From: SVFI01 sp045643145 | GTDB taxonomy: Bacteria > Bacillota > Clostridia > Lachnospirales > Lachnospiraceae | Assembly: GCA_045643145.1 (NCBI GenBank) | Contig: JAZUKG010000027.1 | Coordinates: forward strand, 1 to 6,181 | DNA length: 6,181 nucleotides | Direction: 5' to 3' | Shown: positions 1 to 4,642 of the stretch, piece after piece | Layout: the number at the start of each line of letters is the position of its first letter | How positions within the stretch are numbered: position 1 is the stretch's first letter | Position numbers and translations under genes: made by a program | Notes under the pieces: model-generated | Database searches by the model: none | Seen by the model: the letters and a program-made list of their open reading frames with translations, nothing else | Told to the model about the DNA's origin: nothing

Positions 1-1
1 G

Positions 2-37
2 AATCTGACCGATAGAATATTGGGAAAATACAAATAA
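2..37 (+). other. Possible tail of an upstream gene
   Basis: One frame is open from the window edge to TAA at 35-37 and reads NLTDRILGKYK. This could be the last 11 residues of an upstream gene, but it is far too short to judge. No terminator hairpin with a T-run is seen between it and the promoter at 73-81. Confidence 0.15.
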
Positions 38-51
38 TAAGAAATTCTTTA

Positions 52-88
52 GTATTATGTATGCGAATGGTATGTTATAATGAACACA
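52..88 (+). promoter_or_regulatory. Extended -10 promoter for the sensor operon
   Basis: A perfect TATAAT at 76-81 is preceded by TG at 73-74 with one base between, giving an extended -10 element (TGTTATAAT). No good TTGACA-like -35 box is found 16-18 bp upstream (the bases at 52-59 match poorly), which fits an extended -10 promoter. Transcription would begin near 87-88 and give a leader of about 90 nt before gene 1. All four genes face the same way with minimal gaps, so this is the best candidate promoter for the whole cluster. The assignment rests on sequence match only. Confidence 0.6.
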
Positions 89-104
89 ATTATGGGGAAT
101 TGGG

Positions 105-122
105 CATGCAAAGGAGTGCATG
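105..122 (+). promoter_or_regulatory. Hairpin with a Shine-Dalgarno hexamer as its loop
   Basis: CATGCA at 105-110 and TGCATG at 117-122 are perfect inverted copies. The six bases between them (111-116) are AAGGAG, a strong Shine-Dalgarno sequence. In RNA this would form a 6-bp stem, plus a possible G-U pair at 104/123, that displays the ribosome-binding hexamer in the loop. It lies about 18-35 nt after the predicted transcription start. As DNA, the same 18-bp dyad could instead be an operator for a dimeric repressor or for the AraC-type regulator. The symmetry is seen directly; both roles are inference. Confidence 0.45.
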
Positions 123-125
123 TAA

Positions 126-161
126 ATGGTAAATGAGATGCTTTCTCAAAAGTTTGTGTAA
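126..161 (+). CDS. Possible 11-codon leader peptide
   Basis: An ATG at 126-128 opens an 11-codon frame (MVNEMLSQKFV) ending in TAA at 159-161. It has a strong AAGGAG at 111-116 with a 9-nt spacer, a better ribosome binding site than that of gene 1. The frame ends 17 nt before the gene 1 start and is not in phase with it. A closer ATG at 120-122 is followed directly by TAA, so it could only be a start-stop site. No runs of a single amino acid are present, so an amino-acid attenuator of the classic kind is not suggested. If real, it may couple translation to gene 1 or shield the hairpin at 134-148. It may also be chance, since short ORFs are common. Confidence 0.3.
   Translation: MVNEMLSQKFV
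134..148 (+). promoter_or_regulatory. Second small leader hairpin
   Basis: TGAGA at 134-138 and TCTCA at 144-148 are perfect inverted copies around a 5-nt loop, 11 nt after the first hairpin. It is followed by a few A residues and no T-run, so it is not an intrinsic terminator. It lies inside the possible leader ORF, where translating ribosomes would melt it. With a stem of only five pairs it may be unimportant. Confidence 0.25.
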
Positions 162-178
162 AGAAATAGGAAATTAGT

Positions 179-2125
179 ATGGAACAAAGAAAGAAAATAG
201 CAATTTTTATAACAGAATGGGATAGAGATGCATGGAAGCTTATCCTAAAGGGGATTCAGGACTGTGCAATGGCAGCCGGATATCATTTGTATATCTTTAG
301 TTGTTATGGTGGAATTGATTCGACTCAAAAAAGAGATTCCGGCGAATATAATATTTTTCATTTGGTAAATTTAAAGGAATTTGACGGAGCAATTGTAGTA
401 GCAAACACAATTGTAGCCAAGGAAATAGCGGATTGGATTTTTGCACAGATTAAAGCAGCTCAGATTCCTGCAGTATCGCTTGAAATTCAGGCAGATGGAG
501 TGGATACTCTGGGCATTGATAATGAAAAGGCTATGAGACAGATGGTGGAGCATTTTCTGATGTTTCATCAGTATAAGCGTGTTGCGTTTGTTACAGGGCC
601 GGAACATCATAAAGAGAGCCGCGTTCGTCTAAAGGCCTATCTGGATGTTTTGAGTGAACTGAATTATCCAATCGATGAAACTGATATTTTTAACGGTAGT
701 TTTGAAATCGCCAGCGGACATCAGGCTGCCAGATATTTTTATAAACATCCAAAGGGACTTCCGAGAGCGATTATTTGTGCCAATGATGAAATGGCAATGG
801 GTATGATTCGTGAGTTTGAATCGCTCGGTGTAGCAGTGCCTCAGGAAGTCGCTATATCCGGTTTTGATAACGTAGAAAGTGCTGCCAATTATGTGCCGAG
901 AATCACGACTGTGGACAGACCGAAAACAGAGCTCGGCTTCCATACCTGTGATTATTTGATTAAAAAAATTGAAGACAGATTAACCGGTCAGGAGATTAAA
1001 ATTTTACCTTCCAAGACCGTATACAGAGAAAGCTGCGGTTGTCATAGTACAGACGCGATTCCTTTTGATCAGTTCAGAAAGTATCATTTCCGGAAAAAAG
1101 AAAGTGATGAAAGAGTGGCTGTTTTCATGAGTCTTATGACCGAAAAGTTGACAGACTGTGATACTTTTTCTCAGCAAAAGAGATATATCATGGAGTATTT
1201 GCCGAATATTAAGTGTCATAGCTTCTTTATCTGTATGGATCCGAGCATTGATTATAATGATGACATTCCGACAATCAACACTTCTGAACTGGGAGGAACT
1301 GATTTAGTGCTGAAAAAGATTCATCAGTACGGAGAATTTTTAAGATATGGTTATCCGTATGAAATGTCTGTGCCGGTTGCATATTACAGTCGCCAGTTTT
1401 GGGATGTGGAAAACTTCCAGACGCGAAAAATGCTTCCGCATCCGGAATGGTATGAGGACAAACCGCATGTATTTTTGTTTACACCGATTCATTTCCAGGA
1501 TGCCTGCCTCGGATATTCTGTTTGTGTGGATGGCGATTTGGCTATTGACAGATCTGTTTATTATCAGAGTATGCTGAATTTGGGAAATTCGACAGAAAAT
1601 ATTCGCAGAAAACAGATGCTGAATTTGGCAATCAGTCGTTTGGACGAAATGTATGTACGCGATTCTCTGACCGGTTTATACAATCGTTTTGGTTTTGCCA
1701 GATACGGTGAAGAAATGCTTCATAAAGCCAAGGAACAGGGCGCTTCGATGATGGTTATGTTTATTGATATGAACGGATTAAAATCTATCAATGATGAATT
1801 CGGCCATGAAGAGGGTGATGAGGCAATTAAAATATTGGCAAATGCCCTGCTAAAACTATGCAGACAAAAGGATATTGTGGTTCGATATGGCGGAGATGAG
1901 TTCATATATGTGGGTATGAATTATGTCAGACAGCAGGTTGAAGACAGAATAGAAGAACTCAAGAAAACTTTGTATGATGCATATTTGAAAAACAAAAATT
2001 TATATCAGGTATCCGCCAGTGTGGGATATTATATTATCAAACCGGATGAAACAATTGCTTTAGATCAGGCAATCAGCCTGGCCGATCAGGCAATGTATCA
2101 CAATAAATACAGTAACAGAGAGTGA
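179..2125 (+). CDS. Cytosolic LacI-type sugar-binding domain fused to GGDEF diguanylate cyclase
   Basis: Predicted to make cyclic di-GMP from two GTP in response to a small ligand, probably a sugar. Residues 5-285 form a LacI/Peripla_BP_3-type binding domain, with landmarks FVTGP at 137-141, NDEMAMG from 202 and GFDN at 228-231. It ends in SCGC at 285-288. Residues about 290-480 are a less recognisable region, possibly GAF-like, followed by a helical linker. The GGDEF domain spans about 490-648: DSLTGLYNR at 495-503, metal-binding D530 in FIDMNG, GGDEF at 571-575, and a product-inhibition I-site RQKD at 562-565 exactly five residues before GGDEF. All key residues are intact, so activity is expected. 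There is no signal peptide, membrane helix or helix-turn-helix. An in-frame TAG at 167-169 rules out a longer N terminus, and AGGAAA at 168-173 sits correctly for ATG 179. The kinase gene follows after 10 bp. The ligand is unknown. Confidence 0.93.
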   Translation: MEQRKKIAIFITEWDRDAWKLILKGIQDCAMAAGYHLYIFSCYGGIDSTQKRDSGEYNIFHLVNLKEFDGAIVVANTIVAKEIADWIFAQIKAAQIPAVSLEIQADGVDTLGIDNEKAMRQMVEHFLMFHQYKRVAFVTGPEHHKESRVRLKAYLDVLSELNYPIDETDIFNGSFEIASGHQAARYFYKHPKGLPRAIICANDEMAMGMIREFESLGVAVPQEVAISGFDNVESAANYVPRITTVDRPKTELGFHTCDYLIKKIEDRLTGQEIKILPSKTVYRESCGCHSTDAIPFDQFRKYHFRKKESDERVAVFMSLMTEKLTDCDTFSQQKRYIMEYLPNIKCHSFFICMDPSIDYNDDIPTINTSELGGTDLVLKKIHQYGEFLRYGYPYEMSVPVAYYSRQFWDVENFQTRKMLPHPEWYEDKPHVFLFTPIHFQDACLGYSVCVDGDLAIDRSVYYQSMLNLGNSTENIRRKQMLNLAISRLDEMYVRDSLTGLYNRFGFARYGEEMLHKAKEQGASMMVMFIDMNGLKSINDEFGHEEGDEAIKILANALLKLCRQKDIVVRYGGDEFIYVGMNYVRQQVEDRIEELKKTLYDAYLKNKNLYQVSASVGYYIIKPDETIALDQAISLADQAMYHNKYSNRE

Positions 2126-2135
2126 TTTTGAGTTT

Positions 2136-3617
2136 ATGAATAAGAAATTTCGTTTTTCTATTAAACAAAAGTTATTCCTATTAGCTGCAGCGATTGCAAC
2201 ACCATTGATCTTTTTGATTCTTTATTTATTGGTTTCCATGGTTAATTACAGTCAAACTTACGATGCAATTGTGCGTAATTTAACCATAGCGAATAACTAC
2301 AATTTAAATTTTAAAGAAGAGATGGACGAAAGTTTGTATAAGCTGGTTGTAGGGTATACCAGTTTTGAAAATATCGGTGAGGATGACAGTTTAAAAGATC
2401 CGTATATTTTAATTAAAGAGCTTCGTGATGAATTCACGAAGCTTTCTGATATTACGAGACAGACAGAAAGCAAAATGTGGCTGGATAGTTTGCTCAGAAA
2501 TATTAATACACTCGAAAACCGTGTAAAGGATATAGAAGAAAACTCTAAATATAGCGGAAATTATCAGCAGAACATTGAAGAGCTGGATAATAATATATAT
2601 ATTTTGACTGAACTGATACAGGATGATATTCAGTATTATATTTATTATCAGACGAAAAGCATGGAAAGAGTCAATGCTTCTTTGAATCAGCAGTTAAGAC
2701 GTTTTTATATTGTTTTTTCTGTTTTTGTGTTGGTCTGTCTGGTAGCCATGGTGGCTTTTGCCATTTTAATAGCCATGGGCATTGTCAAACCTATCCATAA
2801 CCTGAACCAGGCTACAACAGAGGTAGCCATGGGTAACTTGGATGCCAGGGCAAAGGTTCAAACCAATGATGAGATATCTGATTTGGCAGAAGACTTTAAT
2901 ACAATGGCGGAAAATATGAAAAATCTGATTTCGCATATTAAAGAAGATGAGCAAAAAATGCGTCGTGCAGATTTAAGACTGTTACAGGAACAGATTAACC
3001 CTCATTTTTTATATAATACATTGGATACCATTGTCTGGCTGATTGAAGCAGAGGAGAATCAGCAGGCAGTTGATATGGTGGTAACGCTTTCGGACTTTTT
3101 CAGACTGGTTTTGAGCAAGGGTAAAGAATTCATTACCATTCATGAGGAAGAAAGACATATTCGAAGTTATCTTGAAATACAGAGTATGCGTTATCGAGAT
3201 ATTATGGATTATGAAATTTCGATAGATGAAGATTTGTACCAATACCAGATTTTAAAGCTGACATTGCAGCCACTGGTTGAGAATGCCTTGTATCATGGGA
3301 TCAAGTATAAAAGAGCCAAAGGAACCATTCGCGTGACCGGAAAGAAACAAGGGGACTGCCTGGTTTTTGCAGTAAGTGATGATGGAGTAGGTATGGAAGC
3401 AGAGGAACTCAATTTGCTTCGAAGTGAAATAGAAAAACCATGTCAGGAATCGGAAAAAGGATTTGGACTGGCAAATGTAAATGAACGAATTCATATGTAT
3501 TTCGGTAAAGAATACGGAATGCAGATAGATTCTGAAAAAGGAAAAGGAACCAGTATTACGATCACAATTCCGGCAATGGAAAAGGAAGGAACATTTGAGA
3601 ATAAAAATGAAATCTAA
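2136..3617 (+). CDS. Membrane sensor histidine kinase, YesM/LytS-like
   Basis: Predicted to autophosphorylate and pass phosphate to the response regulator at 4643. The order is a short basic cytosolic start, TM1 about 13-35, an extracytoplasmic region about 36-188, TM2 about 190-215, HAMP about 216-268, His_kinase (PF06580 type) with the phospho-acceptor H290 in INPHFLYNTLD, then a HATPase_c domain. In the HATPase domain the N box is LVENALYHG at 380-388, the G1 box DDGVGM at 415-420 and the G2 box GFGLANVNERI from 442. All catalytic boxes are intact. The outside region is short, polar and helical, lacking visible Cache features; it may be a four-helix bundle that reads the binding lipoprotein encoded next. 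The ribosome binding site is weak (GAG at 2130-2132), so translational coupling to gene 1, ending 10 bp upstream, is likely. The gene end overlaps the start of the lipoprotein gene. Confidence 0.93.
   Translation: MNKKFRFSIKQKLFLLAAAIATPLIFLILYLLVSMVNYSQTYDAIVRNLTIANNYNLNFKEEMDESLYKLVVGYTSFENIGEDDSLKDPYILIKELRDEFTKLSDITRQTESKMWLDSLLRNINTLENRVKDIEENSKYSGNYQQNIEELDNNIYILTELIQDDIQYYIYYQTKSMERVNASLNQQLRRFYIVFSVFVLVCLVAMVAFAILIAMGIVKPIHNLNQATTEVAMGNLDARAKVQTNDEISDLAEDFNTMAENMKNLISHIKEDEQKMRRADLRLLQEQINPHFLYNTLDTIVWLIEAEENQQAVDMVVTLSDFFRLVLSKGKEFITIHEEERHIRSYLEIQSMRYRDIMDYEISIDEDLYQYQILKLTLQPLVENALYHGIKYKRAKGTIRVTGKKQGDCLVFAVSDDGVGMEAEELNLLRSEIEKPCQESEKGFGLANVNERIHMYFGKEYGMQIDSEKGKGTSITITIPAMEKEGTFENKNEI
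2417..2445 (+). repeat. Strong inverted repeat inside the kinase coding region
   Basis: AGCTTCGTGA at 2419-2428 is perfectly complementary to TCACGAAGCT at 2434-2443 around a 5-nt loop. Pairs 2418/2444 (G-U) and 2417/2445 (A-T) extend the stem to 12 bp. It codes for kinase residues about 94-104 in the extracytoplasmic helical region. No T-run follows on the plus strand, so it is not a standard terminator. It might affect mRNA stability or translation pace, or be a protein-binding dyad, or be chance. Confidence 0.6.
3582..3590 (+). promoter_or_regulatory. Tandem ribosome binding site that decides the lipoprotein start
   Basis: AAGGAAGGA at 3582-3590 contains two overlapping Shine-Dalgarno-like cores within the end of the kinase gene. 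Its spacing is about 4-8 nt to TTG 3595 but 16 nt or more to ATG 3607. This favours the TTG start and a 23-nt overlap with the kinase gene. A TTG start would lower the translation rate relative to ATG. Confidence 0.5.
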
Positions 3618-4623
3618 ATTTGGGTTATTATATATTCTTTTCTCGGTATTATGTGTAATATTAACCGGATGCGGTCAGACCTTTGATACGCATATGGAGG
3701 ATGCGGTGGAAGCAAATCCTCTTGATAGCAATCTGACTGTAGTAGGAGTATCCCAGGTCGGTAGTGAATCCGTATGGAGAACTGCAAATACGGCTTCTGT
3801 ACAGGATGCTTTTACACGTGAAAACGGGTACTTTTTGATTTTTGATAATGCCAGACAAAAACAGGAAAACCAGATTAAAGCCATCCGAAGTTTTATTTCC
3901 CAGCGTGTGGATTATATTGTGTTTTCACCAATCAAGGAAACCGGTTGGGAAACGGTATTGACAGAGGCCAAGGAAGCAGGAATTCCCGTCATCTTAATGG
4001 ACCGAATGGTGGATGTGACAGATGAGACTTTGTTTGCTGCCTGGGTTGGTTCTGATTTTGAAAAGGAAGGTCAGTTGGCAGGTAATTGGCTGGAAGAGGC
4101 TCTCAGCCAGAAAGACAGCAGTGAGGAAGTCAGAATTGTGGTGCTGCAGGGAACCCAAGGCGCTACCTCTATGCTGGGCAGAACCAAGGGCTTTGCAGAA
4201 GTGGCCAAAAAACACAGTAATTGGAAGATTATTGAGCAAATAGATGCGGAATATACCACTGCAAAAGGCAGAGAAGAAATGCGTAGAATTTTAAATACCT
4301 ATGATCACATTGATGTGCTGGTTTCTCAAAATGATGATATGACATTTGGCGCGATCGAAGCTATGAAAGAAGCGGGACTTAAGCCGGGATCAGAGAATGA
4401 TATCATGGTGATTTCATTTGATGCTACAAAAGCCGGACTCAATTTGGTTCAAACCGGTGAAATTGATGTGGATATTGAATGTAATCCGTTGCAGGGGGAT
4501 TATGTCAGCAAGATTATACAGATGATTCAAAACAATGAGTCCTACGATAAAAAATGCTTTGTTCCGGAAATGGTATTTACAAAAGAAAATGTAGATGATT
4601 TAATCGATCAGAGAACGTACTAA
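3595..4623 (+). CDS. Sugar-binding lipoprotein, YtfQ-like (Peripla_BP_4)
   Basis: Predicted to bind a sugar outside the cell while anchored by lipid. A basic start and hydrophobic stretch lead to the lipobox LTGC, whose Cys26 (Cys22 if the later start is used) would be lipidated. The mature part is a two-lobed type I binding protein. It resembles the galactofuranose binder YtfQ: SQVGSESVWRTA from residue 53, QKQENQIKAIRSF from 88, MDR at 135-137, QNDDM at 245-249, FDAT at 275-278 and ECNPLQG near the C terminus. A furanose or related sugar is therefore a fair guess, not proven. No permease or ATPase gene adjoins it; it lies between a kinase and its regulator, which suggests a sensing role, alone or shared with transport. 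Start: TTG 3595 has tandem AGGA sites at 3583-3590 at good spacing; ATG 3607 in the same frame lies 16 nt from them. Either keeps the signal peptide. Confidence 0.92.
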   Translation: MRIKMKSKFGLLYILFSVLCVILTGCGQTFDTHMEDAVEANPLDSNLTVVGVSQVGSESVWRTANTASVQDAFTRENGYFLIFDNARQKQENQIKAIRSFISQRVDYIVFSPIKETGWETVLTEAKEAGIPVILMDRMVDVTDETLFAAWVGSDFEKEGQLAGNWLEEALSQKDSSEEVRIVVLQGTQGATSMLGRTKGFAEVAKKHSNWKIIEQIDAEYTTAKGREEMRRILNTYDHIDVLVSQNDDMTFGAIEAMKEAGLKPGSENDIMVISFDATKAGLNLVQTGEIDVDIECNPLQGDYVSKIIQMIQNNESYDKKCFVPEMVFTKENVDDLIDQRTY

Positions 4624-4642
4624 TACAGAACTGGAGAAAAAT

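Noticed and set aside
39..49. AAGAA-A-TTCTT inverted repeat upstream of the promoter
   Set aside because: Five-base A/T-rich arms are common by chance in such DNA, and there is no T-run to make it a terminator.
58..72. Catabolite-repression (cre) site around TGTATGCGAATGG
   Set aside because: Only the left half and the central CG fit the CcpA consensus; the right half has several mismatches.
88..178. Cyclic di-GMP riboswitch in the leader before the GGDEF gene
   Set aside because: The leader is about 90 nt, is not obviously folded into a GEMM-like three-stem aptamer, and lacks the conserved internal sequences I would expect; only two tiny hairpins are seen.
371..1219. Minus-strand frames of 71-104 codons opposite gene 1
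   Set aside because: They lie wholly inside a strongly recognisable coding region, have no family resemblance and no supporting ribosome binding sites; they are shadow frames.
1347..1577. Plus-strand 76-codon frame inside gene 1
   Set aside because: It is out of frame with the fused binding-cyclase protein, which is continuous across it, and its composition (rich in Arg, Cys, Met and Trp) is typical of a shadow frame.
4022..4243. Plus-strand 73-codon frame inside the lipoprotein gene
   Set aside because: Out of frame with a well supported binding protein; no recognisable domain.
4624..4642. Terminator or promoter between the lipoprotein and regulator genes
   Set aside because: The 19-bp gap holds only a ribosome binding site; no dyad or promoter boxes.
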